Origin: Lachnospiraceae bacterium KM106-2
Lineage (GTDB): Bacteria; Bacillota; Clostridia; Lachnospirales; Lachnospiraceae
Length of the DNA: 64,000 nucleotides
Direction: 5' to 3'
Assembly: GCA_009731425.1 (NCBI GenBank)
Contig: AP018794.1
Location: forward strand, 2,983,960-3,047,959
Below are positions 44,623 to 52,974 of this stretch, piece by piece. The notes under the pieces were generated by a model. That model made no database searches. It saw nothing but the letters and a program-made list of their open reading frames with translations, and was not told the DNA's origin. Both the position numbers and the translations under genes were made by a program. Each line of letters starts with the position of its first letter. Positions within the stretch are counted from its first letter, which is position 1.

Positions 44623-45585
44623 TTATAATTCAATTGTCTCCATAATCTTTTTCAATGAATCTGCAGATTCCTTAAGCTTTAACGCTTCCTCGCCACTTAA
44701 ATTAATAGGTATATCAGACTCAATACCATCTGCACCTACAATAGCTGGCATACTTAACGATACTCCGTCAATATCATATACTCCATGAATCATGTGTGAT
44801 ACAGGAAGTATTGATTTTTCATCTCTCATAATCACTTCGCAGATTCTTTTTACAGACATTGCAATTCCATAATATGTAGCGTGCTTTTTGTTTATAATCT
44901 CATAAGCACTGTTCTTGACTGCTGTAGCTATTTCTGCCGTGTTTTCCTTGTGCTTGTAATGTCCATGCATTTCACACATTTCACTTAATGGAACACCAGA
45001 TACATTGGCTGATGACCATGCTACAACTTCACTGTCTCCATGCTCACCTACTATAAATGCATGAACACTCCTGCTGTCCACAGATAAATGCTCACCAAGC
45101 TTATATCTTAATCGGGCACTATCTAACACAGTACCCGATCCAATAACCCTGTTTTCTGGAAGTCCTGATAACTTTATGGCTACCTGAGTTAGGATATCTA
45201 CCGGATTCGCAACTACAAGCATGATACCTGCAAAATTTCTCTTTGCTATTTCAGGAATGATTGACTTAAATATTGCTACATTTTTATTTACGAGATCAAG
45301 CCTTGTCTCTCCCGGTTTCTGTCCCGCTCCGGCAGATATGACAACAATTGCAGCATCAGCCACATCATCATAATCTCCGGCATATATTTTCATCGGACTC
45401 GCAAACGGAATACCATGACTGATATCCATCGCTTCTCCTTCTGCCTTGTTCTTATCTGCATCGATAAGGACAATCTCTGTAAACAAGCCACTCTGCATCA
45501 GAGCAAATACCGATGCAGAACCAACAAAGCCACAGCCTATCATTACTGCTTTTTTTGAATTAATAACTTTCTTCTTCGTAATAAT
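44623..45585 (-). CDS. ldh: L-lactate dehydrogenase, probably with a non-canonical start
   Basis: An NAD-dependent lactate dehydrogenase that reduces pyruvate. NAD-binding IGCGFVGSA, the Asp of VLIDADKNKAEGEAMDISHG, VVANPVDIL, the Arg in SARLRYKLGE and the catalytic IVGEHGDSE are all present. The first in-frame ATG (45541-45543) lies inside the first beta strand and has no ribosome site. The frame stays open upstream with TKKKVINSKKAV, and AAGGAG (45591-45596) sits five to eight bases before two ATT codons (45583-45585, 45580-45582). So translation may begin at AUU. Length would then be about 320 residues, typical for the family. Confidence 0.85.
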   Translation of the reverse strand: MITKKKVINSKKAVMIGCGFVGSASVFALMQSGLFTEIVLIDADKNKAEGEAMDISHGIPFASPMKIYAGDYDDVADAAIVVISAGAGQKPGETRLDLVNKNVAIFKSIIPEIAKRNFAGIMLVVANPVDILTQVAIKLSGLPENRVIGSGTVLDSARLRYKLGEHLSVDSRSVHAFIVGEHGDSEVVAWSSANVSGVPLSEMCEMHGHYKHKENTAEIATAVKNSAYEIINKKHATYYGIAMSVKRICEVIMRDEKSILPVSHMIHGVYDIDGVSLSMPAIVGADGIESDIPINLSGEEALKLKESADSLKKIMETIEL

Positions 45586-45594
45586 CTCATCTCC

Positions 45595-46137
45595 TTAATA
45601 ATTCTCTTCATGTACTTCAAAATAGCTCTGTGGATGATTACATACCGGACATACTTCAGGTGCCTTAGTTCCTACCACAATATGTCCGCAGTTACGGCAT
45701 TCCCATACCTTAACTTCACTCTTTTCAAATACCTGTGCAGTTTCAATATTCTTAAGAAGTGCACGATATCTTTCCTCATGGTGCTTCTCAATCTCACCTA
45801 CTGCCCTGAATTTTGCTGCAAGCTCAGGGAATCCTTCTTCCTCAGCTGTTTTAGCAAAGCCTTCATACATATCTGTCCACTCATAATTTTCACCTTCTGC
45901 CGCTGACGCCAGGTTTTCCTTTGTATCACCAATTCCTGCTAATTCCTTGAACCACATCTTTGCATGTTCTTTCTCATTATCTGCAGTCTTTAAAAACAAT
46001 GCTGACATCTGCTCGTAACCTTCCTTTTTCGCTACAGAAGCAAAATAGGTATACTTATTTCTTGCCTGTGATTCACCTGCAAATGCCTCCTGTAAATTCT
46101 TCTCTGTCTGTGTTCCTGCATATTTGTTTGCTGCCAT
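45595..46137 (-). CDS. rbr: Rubrerythrin
   Basis: A 180-residue rubrerythrin that reduces hydrogen peroxide. The di-iron domain (residues 1-140) has [24 protein letters not shown] and [11 protein letters not shown] with Glu and His ligands. The C-terminal rubredoxin domain has CRNCGH and [11 protein letters not shown]. This is the classical domain order. The stop codon lies only a few bases before the ribosome site of lactate dehydrogenase, so the two are likely co-transcribed. The Hrb gene precedes it by 15 bp. Confidence 0.97.
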   Translation of the reverse strand: MAANKYAGTQTEKNLQEAFAGESQARNKYTYFASVAKKEGYEQMSALFLKTADNEKEHAKMWFKELAGIGDTKENLASAAEGENYEWTDMYEGFAKTAEEEGFPELAAKFRAVGEIEKHHEERYRALLKNIETAQVFEKSEVKVWECRNCGHIVVGTKAPEVCPVCNHPQSYFEVHEENY

Positions 46138-46152
46138 CTCTTTTACCTCCGT

Positions 46153-46776
46153 TTACTTTACTACTTTTTCAAAATCTGATGCCGGGTGCTTGCACAAAGG
46201 ACATATAAAGTCATCCGGTAATTCCTCGCCTACATATTCATATCCACAAATTCTGCAACGCCATATTGTCTGACTGTCTTCTGTTTTTCCAACCTCCTGT
46301 GGCTTAGGCTTAATATTATTCTGATAATAATCATATGTTACTGAAGGAACATTGCTTAAAACTTCCATATCGGTTATCTCACCGATAAACATCGTATGTG
46401 AACCCAAATCCTCTGTTTTAGTAACTGTCACAGAAATGTATGCATTTGTACCTTCTGTAATATAATAAATACCATTTGTGCCCCTGGCACACTGCTCAAA
46501 TGCTTCAAACTTATTGGTATCTCTTCCTGATTGGAATCCAAAATGTTTGAACAATTCAAATTGTGCCTTCTGACTTAAGACTGATACAGTAAATTTTCCG
46601 GTTCTTTGAATCATATCATGCGTATAATTTGCCTTATTTACACAGATACTTAACTGGTTTGGTTCCGAAGCTGCCTGAATGGCTGTATTAATGATGCATC
46701 CGTTATCTTTTTCTGCTTCTTTAGCGGTCAATATAAACAGTCCATAACTCAACTTATACATTGCTTTCCTATCCAT
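46153..46776 (-). CDS. Flavin reductase-rubredoxin fusion (Hrb type)
   Basis: A 207-residue fusion of an FMN-binding flavin reductase domain (about 1-155, LSYGLFILTAKEAEKDNGCIINTAIQ, then SVLSQKAQFELFKHFG) with a C-terminal rubredoxin domain (CRICGYEY and CPLCKHP). It resembles high molecular weight rubredoxin of acetogens and clostridia, which carries electrons from NAD(P)H to flavodiiron or rubrerythrin enzymes. It starts the run Hrb-rbr-ldh-SOR-rubredoxin. An inverted repeat lies directly upstream. Confidence 0.93.
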   Translation of the reverse strand: MDRKAMYKLSYGLFILTAKEAEKDNGCIINTAIQAASEPNQLSICVNKANYTHDMIQRTGKFTVSVLSQKAQFELFKHFGFQSGRDTNKFEAFEQCARGTNGIYYITEGTNAYISVTVTKTEDLGSHTMFIGEITDMEVLSNVPSVTYDYYQNNIKPKPQEVGKTEDSQTIWRCRICGYEYVGEELPDDFICPLCKHPASDFEKVVK

Positions 46777-46793
46777 GCTGTTCCTCCTCGTAT

Positions 46794-46834
46794 AATAAGT
46801 TTGTAAGCAAGATAAATCAGCTTATAAACTTATT
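46794..46834 (-). promoter_or_regulatory. Inverted repeat directly upstream of the redox operon
   Basis: AATAAGTTTGTAAGC (46794-46808) pairs with GCTTATAAACTTATT (46820-46834), one G-T pair only. It ends just before the GAGGAGG ribosome site of the Hrb gene. It may be an operator, possibly for the PerR-like protein encoded nearby, or an mRNA hairpin near the ribosome site. Confidence 0.55.
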
Positions 46835-46919
46835 CTTTTTTATGATATAGATGTAAGGTCATCTAAGAGGAACTCCCCTCATCCTATTTCCATCTATATA
46901 ATTAATAGTTACATTTTCA

Positions 46920-47190
46920 ATAGTATTAATCCTGTGATATGATATCAGCAGAGTCTGATGTCCGAAGGCACTGCTTTTCCTCCTTTCAGCCGGCTTAGTC
47001 CGAGACTGCTCAGAAAGCTTGCAGCCTGGCTCATACAGCACATTCCGCTTACACAGAAGTTGCATCCCAAGCCGTTAGCACCAGCAAAAAATGCTGGCTC
47101 GGTGAATGCTCATTACGCGAGGTTGCGGTCACTGTATGATATACAGGATAAACCTTCTTCTTTAGGCTTCACAAATTCAGATCAGAAAGG
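46920..47190 (+). ncRNA. Probable IS110 non-coding end with bridge RNA
   Basis: Non-coding region upstream of the IS110 transposase gene, richer in GC than the surrounding DNA. It contains short hairpins such as CCAGCA/TGCTGG (47081-47097) and CTGTAT/ATACAG (47132-47146). IS110-group elements express a bridge RNA from this left end that specifies donor and target DNA. Boundaries are approximate. The location and structure fit, but the loops that would pair to target and donor were not identified. Confidence 0.5.
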
Positions 47191-47201
47191 AGCGTGATAT
47201 C

Positions 47202-48503
47202 ATGATTAAGATCAATTACATATCCACTTTATTTGTCGGTATTGATGTAAGTTCCAAATCCAATGTTGTTTATGCAATGGATTTTGACGAAAATAAATAT
47301 ATTGCTTCTTCCTTCAGCAATAATCAGCCGGGAGCTGACATGCTTGCTGAATTAATCTCAGAATGTATGCGAAAACATCCTGACCTCAATACCATTATTG
47401 TTGCATTAGAGTCCACATCTGTTTATAGCATTCATATAGCTAACTTTTTATCTTCCTGTGAACTTCTGATGCCTTACAAACCTTATGTGTACTGCCTCAA
47501 TCCAAAGATGACTGCCAACTACAGAAAAACCTTTGTTGGCATGGACAAAACTGATGCAAAGGATGCTTATCTCATTGCTGATTTTGCCAGAGTTGGACGT
47601 ACAAAGAAATGTGAACCATGGCATGGCAGCCAGTATCTCGCATTAAAGCGTTTAACAAGGCACCGGCTCCATCTTGCAGAATGCATCACCCGTGAAAAGA
47701 CATATATGGTGTCTAACCTTTACCTGAAATTTAGTGAACTTCAGCTTTTAGATGGTGACGAACAACCATTCAGCAATCTATATGGTTCCACTTCGTCCGC
47801 AGTACTTACTGAGTTTCTGTCTCTTCAGGAAATCATTGACACACCAGAAGAGGAGCTGCTTGAATTTCTAGCTAAAAAAAGTAGAAATCGTATCGCAGAT
47901 ATATCTAAGACCTCTGATTTGCTTAAAAAGGCTGCCAGAGATTCTTATCGATTAGATAAATGCATGTATGAGCCATTAAATGTTTCTTTAGCAAGCTCAT
48001 TCAACTGTATCCAGACCTACCAGAATGAAATGAAGCTGATTGATCAGGCAATTGAGAAATGTATTAAAGGAATGAATCCAAATGCCTTTACCATTCTCAA
48101 GTCCATTCCAGGTATTGGCCCTGTGTGGGCTGCTGGTATACTGTCCGAAATTGGCGATATAACAGCTTTTCATTCTTCTGATGCATTAGCTAAATATGCT
48201 GGATTGACCTGGCTAAAAAACGATTCTGGTGACTTCATTTCAGAAGATAACCATATATCAAAAGCAGGTAATACATATCTCCGTTATTATCTCGGAGAAG
48301 CTTCAAACAGCGTCAGAAGGCACATGCCTGAATATGCTGCATTCTATGCAAAGAAATATGCTGAGGTAACAAAGCATCAGCACAAAAGAGCACTCGCGCT
48401 TACATCTCGTAAATTCGTACGACTCGTTTTTGGTTTGCTGGTCAAAAACCAACTGTACACCGGCGAAAAATTGGATGCCGAACTCAATAAAGAATCTGAA
48501 TAA
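47202..48503 (+). CDS. IS110-family transposase
   Basis: A 433-residue recombinase of the IS110 family. The N-terminal RuvC-like DEDD domain has GIDVSSKSN, VALESTSVY and MDKTDAKDAYLIADF with the acidic residues. The C-terminal Tnp domain has SIPGIGPVWAAGIL and the ISKAGNTYLRYYL block expected to hold the catalytic serine. No frame break is seen, so it may be active. It lies between Hrb and the PerR-like gene, and the downstream non-coding part is short: an inverted repeat CGCTCAT/ATGAGCG lies just past the stop. GAAAGGAGCG precedes the ATG. Confidence 0.95.
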   Translation: MIKINYISTLFVGIDVSSKSNVVYAMDFDENKYIASSFSNNQPGADMLAELISECMRKHPDLNTIIVALESTSVYSIHIANFLSSCELLMPYKPYVYCLNPKMTANYRKTFVGMDKTDAKDAYLIADFARVGRTKKCEPWHGSQYLALKRLTRHRLHLAECITREKTYMVSNLYLKFSELQLLDGDEQPFSNLYGSTSSAVLTEFLSLQEIIDTPEEELLEFLAKKSRNRIADISKTSDLLKKAARDSYRLDKCMYEPLNVSLASSFNCIQTYQNEMKLIDQAIEKCIKGMNPNAFTILKSIPGIGPVWAAGILSEIGDITAFHSSDALAKYAGLTWLKNDSGDFISEDNHISKAGNTYLRYYLGEASNSVRRHMPEYAAFYAKKYAEVTKHQHKRALALTSRKFVRLVFGLLVKNQLYTGEKLDAELNKESE

Positions 48504-48580
48504 CGCTCATTTTCAAAAAACTGATTTATGAGCGATGGTGAAGTGCGCCCTTTTTTAAGAAATACCTATCAAAATCTTTT

Positions 48581-49000
48581 CTAAATATCTCTTGACATAT
48601 CACCAGAATGCTTTACCTTCTCCTTGCATTTCAGGCAAATGCCTTTAAATGAAATATCGTAATCCACAAATTCAATGCCATGAGTGTTATGAATTCTTTC
48701 CAGCAAATCCGGTACTTGATCCATATCCACATCAAAAATTTCACCGCACTTTATACATCTTACATGGTAATGATTTTTCAATGTAAAATCAAATCGGTTC
48801 GGTCCATTCGGAACTTCAACCTTTCTTAATGCACCTTCCTCTACCAATATATCAAGATTTCTATATACAGTTCCTTTTCCAATTGATGGATATGCTTCTT
48901 TTATAAATTCATACACTTCATTTGCCGTAACGTGTCTTCTCATTTCGTATACGGTATTTCTTACGAGATCTTTTTGAATGGTATTTCTCCTACTTGTCAT
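48581..49000 (-). CDS. perR: Fur-family regulator, PerR-like
   Basis: A 139-residue Fur-family repressor. The winged helix domain (residues 8-80) has IGKGTVYRNLDILVEEGALRKVEV; the metal-sensing part has HYHVRCIKCGEIFDVD and GICLKC, giving the two CxxC pairs of the structural zinc site. The setting among rubrerythrin, superoxide reductase, YaaA and Bcp supports peroxide sensing rather than iron uptake control. PerR and Fur cannot be separated with certainty by eye. A clear palindrome lies in front of the gene. Only 77 bp separate its stop from the IS110 transposase. Confidence 0.85.
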   Translation of the reverse strand: MTSRRNTIQKDLVRNTVYEMRRHVTANEVYEFIKEAYPSIGKGTVYRNLDILVEEGALRKVEVPNGPNRFDFTLKNHYHVRCIKCGEIFDVDMDQVPDLLERIHNTHGIEFVDYDISFKGICLKCKEKVKHSGDMSRDI

Positions 49001-49008
49001 TCATCCCC

Positions 49009-49033
49009 CTTATTAAGATTAGTTCTTAATAAG
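49009..49033 (-). promoter_or_regulatory. Palindromic operator, probably for PerR autoregulation
   Basis: CTTATTAAG (49009-49017) and CTTAATAAG (49025-49033) form a perfect 9-bp inverted repeat with 7-base spacing, resembling the AT-rich PerR box. It overlaps the likely promoter and leader of the gene. Confidence 0.7.
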
Positions 49034-49127
49034 GATTATATGCCACTATCATCCTGTTGTCAATAAAAATAGTAATAATTCTCATAATTATAATAGCTGC
49101 CAAACTGAGCATCTTTTACCTGAATAA

Positions 49128-49877
49128 CTATTTTATTTTGCGTTCAAATACATATTCTGAATCTGAAGATAAATCAGACCTAAACGAATATCCGAGTCTG
49201 TCAAATTTCTGAATCTCCACCGGATTTTCAATATTATTTTCCGCTATGAATCTGACCATTTCACCACGAGCCATCTTGGCATAGGTACCTTTTGTTACCA
49301 ATTTATCTCCGGATAACTCACAAAATACAATCGTAATATATTTATCCTTCGGTGTAAGATACTTTTCTATACATTTAGAATATTCCTTTGATGCAAGATT
49401 AATGATAATCCTACTGTCATCGATTACTGAGTGGTATAACAATTCTCCCCAGTACTCATACAGATTTTTTGCATCTCCAATTCCAACCTTTGCCTGCATT
49501 TCAAGACGATAAGGAGTCACACCATCCATTGGTTTTAAAATGCCATAAAACGCAGACAAGATTCTTAAATGATTTTGCAAATACTCAAACTGCTGGATTT
49601 CAAACACAGATGGTGCCATATATTGAAATGCAATCCCTTCATATGCTAAAACAGCCGGAGTAAGCCTGTTATAAAGATCCATATTTTCCAATCTGTTAAA
49701 GTTCTTCTCTGCAATCTTGTCATTACATTTCCAGATAGCTTTCAGTTCTTCTTTTGATTTGCTTTTCATCCAGTTTAATACTTCTGCTGTCTTATCAATA
49801 TAGACAGGCAGTTCAACCGGTGCTAAGTTATCGGTATCTACAATCATCTTTTTTGCAGGTGATAAAATAATCTTCAT
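49128..49877 (-). CDS. yaaA: YaaA (UPF0246) peroxide stress protein
   Basis: A 249-residue protein of the YaaA family, which limits free iron and DNA damage under peroxide stress. MKIILSPAKKM, NRLTPAVLAYEGIAFQYM, LRILSAFYGILKPMDGVTPYRLEM and the KGTYAKMARGEMVRFI block match it closely. The length is normal. The start overlaps the stop of the Bcp gene (shared base at 49877), so the two are translationally coupled. The PerR-like gene follows, consistent with common peroxide control. Confidence 0.95.
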   Translation of the reverse strand: MKIILSPAKKMIVDTDNLAPVELPVYIDKTAEVLNWMKSKSKEELKAIWKCNDKIAEKNFNRLENMDLYNRLTPAVLAYEGIAFQYMAPSVFEIQQFEYLQNHLRILSAFYGILKPMDGVTPYRLEMQAKVGIGDAKNLYEYWGELLYHSVIDDSRIIINLASKEYSKCIEKYLTPKDKYITIVFCELSGDKLVTKGTYAKMARGEMVRFIAENNIENPVEIQKFDRLGYSFRSDLSSDSEYVFERKIK

Positions 49878-50332
49878 TATGCCAATTCCTTAAGCATATT
49901 TTCAGGATCATCTGCCGCCTTGACTTTATCATTTGCCTTTATAATGATTCCCTGCTCATCAATAAGATAAGTAGTTCTTACTACACCCATAGATACTTTT
50001 CCATAATTTTTCTTTTCTTTCCAGACATCATATGCTTCAATAACTTTACGATCCGGGTCTGCTAATAGCGTAAATGCCAGTCCGTATTTTTCTTCAAATC
50101 TCTTGTGAGACGCTACAGAGTCCTTGCTTACTCCGAGAATAACAGCTCCCTTCTCAGTAAACTGTGGATAACGCTCAGAAAAGCCACATGCCTGCTTCGT
50201 ACATCCTGGTGTATTATCCTTTGGATAAAAATATAGGATCACTTTTTTCCCTGCATAATCGCTTAATTTATGCATTTCTCCGTTCTGATCCGGCAATTCA
50301 AAATCCGGTGCTTTTGTTCCTAACTCTAACAT
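49877..50332 (-). CDS. bcp: Thiol peroxidase, Bcp-type peroxiredoxin
   Basis: A 151-residue thioredoxin-dependent peroxiredoxin that reduces hydrogen peroxide and organic peroxides. The peroxidatic Cys is in YPKDNTPGCTKQACGF; the second Cys five residues later is the usual resolving one. LGVSKDSVASHKRFEEKYGLAFTLLADP completes the family pattern. It is coupled to yaaA downstream and lies 3 bp after a small membrane protein gene. Confidence 0.96.
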   Translation of the reverse strand: MLELGTKAPDFELPDQNGEMHKLSDYAGKKVILYFYPKDNTPGCTKQACGFSERYPQFTEKGAVILGVSKDSVASHKRFEEKYGLAFTLLADPDRKVIEAYDVWKEKKNYGKVSMGVVRTTYLIDEQGIIIKANDKVKAADDPENMLKELA

Positions 50333-50335
50333 TTA

Positions 50336-50545
50336 CTATTCCTCCGCTTCTGTATTTTCCACCTGTTTTCTTGTTCTTTTATTACCTGCAATCATTTTAT
50401 GACCAGAATAGACTGCCATAATCATGCATATCAGAGAGCCAAATGCAAAGTATTTGTGTGCTGCTTTTAACCCTTTATATCCTGTATAAAAAGTTCCAAC
50501 CATTGTAACTATTGCTCCGATTGACCAATATTTATGTGCTTTCAT
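50336..50545 (-). CDS. Small two-helix membrane protein
   Basis: A 69-residue protein with two short hydrophobic helices (WSIGAIVTMVGTFYTGY and YFAFGSLICMIMAVYSGHKM), the pair each introduced by an AHKY motif, and a charged C-terminus. It looks like a DUF6219-type protein. It precedes bcp by 3 bp and has a strong GGAGG site, so it is likely expressed in the same operon. Function is unknown. Confidence 0.8.
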   Translation of the reverse strand: MKAHKYWSIGAIVTMVGTFYTGYKGLKAAHKYFAFGSLICMIMAVYSGHKMIAGNKRTRKQVENTEAEE

Positions 50546-50621
50546 TTTATACCTCCAAATTGATTAAGCTGACCCTCTGTCAAGATTTAGTACAAGTTAA
50601 AATGAGAAAATTCTCCTCATC

Positions 50622-51536
50622 TTAACTTGCCAAAAGCTCTGCGTCGCAATGCGTTTCTTCATATACCCTTTCAAAGTCATCTGGGGACATGTAATTGCAG
50701 TGACTGTGAATCCTTTTCGTGTTATAGAATGCTTCCAGGTATTCAAATATTAAGCGGTACGCCTGCTTATAATCACGAATTTTAAAGCGATTCAGCCATT
50801 CGCGTTTAATGATGGCATGGAATGATTCAATACAAGCATTGTCCCATGGATAAGCTTTTTTTGAATAGCTTCGCTGCATTTTTTCAGTTGCCTTTTTATA
50901 TTCCTTTGCAACAAACTGACTTCCACGGTCACTGTGAATAATTAAGGGTTGATCGATATTTCGACGAGCTTTGGCTTTATTTATTGTTTCAATTACGCAG
51001 GATACATCCAGTGTTTTTGTAAGGGTCCATGCGATGATTTTTCGTGAAAACAAATCCATAATGCTGGTCAGATAAACAAAACCGTCAATTGTCCAGATAT
51101 ATGTAATGTCTGAACACCAGACTGCATTTGGTCTATCAGGATTAAAATGTTCATCAAGGATATTTTGTAATTCTGTGCTGAAATCAGAATCTTTTGTTGT
51201 AATAACCCATGGTTTGCACCATTGTGCACGAATTCCCATTTTGCGCATATATGTACCAACGGTTCTCTCTGAAATGATTTCGCCGGATTTGCGCAGTTCC
51301 TTTGTTATCTTGGGAGCACCATAGTTTTGTTTGGAATTATCATAAATATCCTGGATTTTGTTTTTAACAGCATTGCGCCGTTTTTCAGCATTGGAAGGTA
51401 CATGATGTAGCCATGCATTGTACCCTGAACGTGAGACACCTAAAAACTTCAACATTCCGGAGACGGAAACCTGGTGTCCAGTCTTTTCGGCTTTTTCCGC
51501 CTTTTCTGAAACTTCAAGATAAATGGCTTCTGTCAT
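50622..51536 (-). CDS. IS3 transposase OrfB, DDE integrase
   Basis: A 304-residue IS3-family transposase. The N-terminal part has the HTH_21 domain, and the rve integrase core carries the catalytic Asp in WCSDITYIW, Asp in IHSDRGSQF and Glu in NACIESFHAIIKREW. All three acids are intact. The start overlaps orfA by four bases (ATGA) instead of the common frameshift arrangement with long overlap, so OrfB may be made by coupled reinitiation. Confidence 0.95.
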   Translation of the reverse strand: MTEAIYLEVSEKAEKAEKTGHQVSVSGMLKFLGVSRSGYNAWLHHVPSNAEKRRNAVKNKIQDIYDNSKQNYGAPKITKELRKSGEIISERTVGTYMRKMGIRAQWCKPWVITTKDSDFSTELQNILDEHFNPDRPNAVWCSDITYIWTIDGFVYLTSIMDLFSRKIIAWTLTKTLDVSCVIETINKAKARRNIDQPLIIHSDRGSQFVAKEYKKATEKMQRSYSKKAYPWDNACIESFHAIIKREWLNRFKIRDYKQAYRLIFEYLEAFYNTKRIHSHCNYMSPDDFERVYEETHCDAELLAS

Positions 51537-51817
51537 TTTCCCAGAATGCTGATTGCTTTTTTTAATACATCAAGTGCGTCCTGCGCATCACGCAGTTCTC
51601 GTTTGAGACGAGCAATTTCTTTTTGCTCATCGGAAGCATAATTGCCTGAACCACGAACCGGAATATCTCCGGATTCCCGTAAGTCCTTCATCCATTTTGT
51701 AAGTGTACTGTATCCGATGCCGAGATTTTCAGCACATCCGTGTACGCCAAGATCTGCGTGATCTTGATAATACTGAATTGCATCAAGTTTGAATTGTTTG
51801 TCATGTTGCTTTGCCAT
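51533..51817 (-). CDS. IS3 transposase OrfA
   Basis: A protein of about 94 residues with an HTH domain (KQFKLDAIQYYQDH, then GYSTLTKWMKDLRE) and a C-terminal leucine-zipper-like helix (EIARLKRELRDAQDALDVLKKAISIL). It binds the terminal repeats and multimerises with OrfB. The ATG at 51815-51817 follows GAAGGAGG at good spacing, so the longer frame from 51859 is not needed. Confidence 0.92.
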   Translation of the reverse strand: MAKQHDKQFKLDAIQYYQDHADLGVHGCAENLGIGYSTLTKWMKDLRESGDIPVRGSGNYASDEQKEIARLKRELRDAQDALDVLKKAISILGK

Positions 51818-52005
51818 ATGAGTTCCTCCTTCAGCAGGTATCTTTATTATACCATGCAAATATATATTTGAGATTTCTCATTTTGGCTTGTACTATTTAT
51901 ATTCTAACATCAAGCTGTTTCCAAAATAAATATCTCTGGATCATTAAAAATATTATACTTTCCATCCATTACTTTCGACAAGTAGGGAAAGAAAAATAAT
52001 CATTC

Positions 52006-52074
52006 AAAATACAAAAGGATGTATCACGATAATTCTGGCATTACCTTGACGCATCCTTTCGTGTTGTATTTTTT
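52006..52074 (-). terminator. Terminator of the DUF134-NifX gene
   Basis: AAAATACAAAAGGATG (from 52006) and CATCCTTTCGTGTTGTATTTT (to 52074) form a long stem with an internal mismatch and a larger loop; on the minus strand it is flanked by a short T-rich stretch. It follows the stop codon by few bases. Confidence 0.6.
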
Positions 52075-52082
52075 GATTCTTC

Positions 52083-52856
52083 TTAATGACCGCTATGGCT
52101 TCCGCATCCATGCTCACCACATGTATGTCCTTCCCCATGGTTGTGCTCATGGTGAGAACACTTCACATCCGGATTATACTCAAGTGTTTCATTGATAAAA
52201 GCTTCTACCGCTTTATCTGCATCTCCTGAAACTCCTCCGAAAAGCTTAATTCCTGCTGCCGCTAATGCTGTCTGTGCACCGCCTCCGATTCCACCACAGA
52301 TCAGAACATCTGCATTCAACGCATTAAGAACTCCCGCCAATGCACCATGTCCGCTTCCATTCGTATCTACTACTTCTGAATGTACTACTTTTCCTTCCTC
52401 TACATCGTAAATCTTAAATGTCTCTGTGTGTCCAAAGTGCTGGAAAATCTGTCCATTTTCATATGTTACTGCTATTCTCATAATACCTTCTCCTTTTTCT
52501 TCTGCATATTTTTTGTAAATTTCCTGTTTGTAACATCCTCCAAAGCTGCAGTTGCTGCTCTGACCATCACAAATTCTGAAATCCCCACCCTCGATTCTGA
52601 GTGGATATCCATCAATGAGAGCATCTGCTATTTTCTTTCTGGCAATCTCGTAAATCCGTTGGACCGTAGTTCTTGCGATCTGCATAGATTCTGCACACTG
52701 CTCCTGACTGTAACCTTTCTTGTCCAAAAGACGGATTGTCTCGTACTCATCTACCGTCAGAACAATGGGCGTTTTTTTCTCAGTATCATCTGCCGGAAGA
52801 AATTCTAAAACATTTGGGAAATGGCAGACTTTTCTACATTTTACTGGTCTCGGCAT
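52083..52856 (-). CDS. DUF134-NifX/NifB cofactor-binding fusion with His-rich tail
   Basis: A 257-residue protein. Residues 1-110 are the DUF134 helix-turn-helix domain (MPRPVKCRKVCHFP, then LTVDEYETIRLLDKKGYSQEQCAESMQIARTTVQRIYEIARKKIADAL) and residues 125-230 a dinitrogenase iron-molybdenum cofactor binding domain (RIAVTYENGQIFQHFGHTETFKIY, then GIGGGAQTALAAAGI). The C-terminus HHEHNHGEGHTCGEHGCGSHSGH is a strong metal-binding tail. No nitrogenase genes are seen, so it likely senses or handles a metal cluster. It is divergent from the Crp/Fnr gene. Confidence 0.9.
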   Translation of the reverse strand: MPRPVKCRKVCHFPNVLEFLPADDTEKKTPIVLTVDEYETIRLLDKKGYSQEQCAESMQIARTTVQRIYEIARKKIADALIDGYPLRIEGGDFRICDGQSSNCSFGGCYKQEIYKKYAEEKGEGIMRIAVTYENGQIFQHFGHTETFKIYDVEEGKVVHSEVVDTNGSGHGALAGVLNALNADVLICGGIGGGAQTALAAAGIKLFGGVSGDADKAVEAFINETLEYNPDVKCSHHEHNHGEGHTCGEHGCGSHSGH

Positions 52857-52921
52857 GAAATTGCTCCTTTCTCGCTTTTCTTATATAATAGTTCTATAAA
52901 TGGCATATGTCAATTATTCGA

Positions 52922-52950
52922 TTGACGCATCTTAAAAAAGCAAGTATACT
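52922..52950 (+). promoter_or_regulatory. Promoter of the Crp/Fnr gene
   Basis: TTGACG (52922-52927) and TATACT (52945-52950) with exact 17-bp spacing. AAGGAG follows shortly and the ATG at 52975 suits it. The region between this and the DUF134 gene is only 118 bp, so both genes share their control region. Confidence 0.8.
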
Positions 52951-52974
52951 ATGTTCATAAAGGAGATAACTATT

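Larger units (their letters stand above)
50588..51895 (-). mobile_element. Complete IS3-family insertion sequence
   Basis: About 1.31 kb bounded by imperfect inverted repeats: TAGTACAAGTTAAAATGAGA at 50588-50607 and its counterpart (TAGTACAAGCCAAAATGAGA on the other strand) ending at 51895, with two differences in 20. It carries orfA and orfB. A target duplication of three or four bases could not be settled. It separates the bcp operon from the DUF134-NifX gene. Confidence 0.9.

Noticed and set aside
52380..52808. A 142-codon plus-strand frame
   Set aside because: It is antisense to the DUF134-NifX gene and its product is Phe/Cys-rich without a plausible fold.
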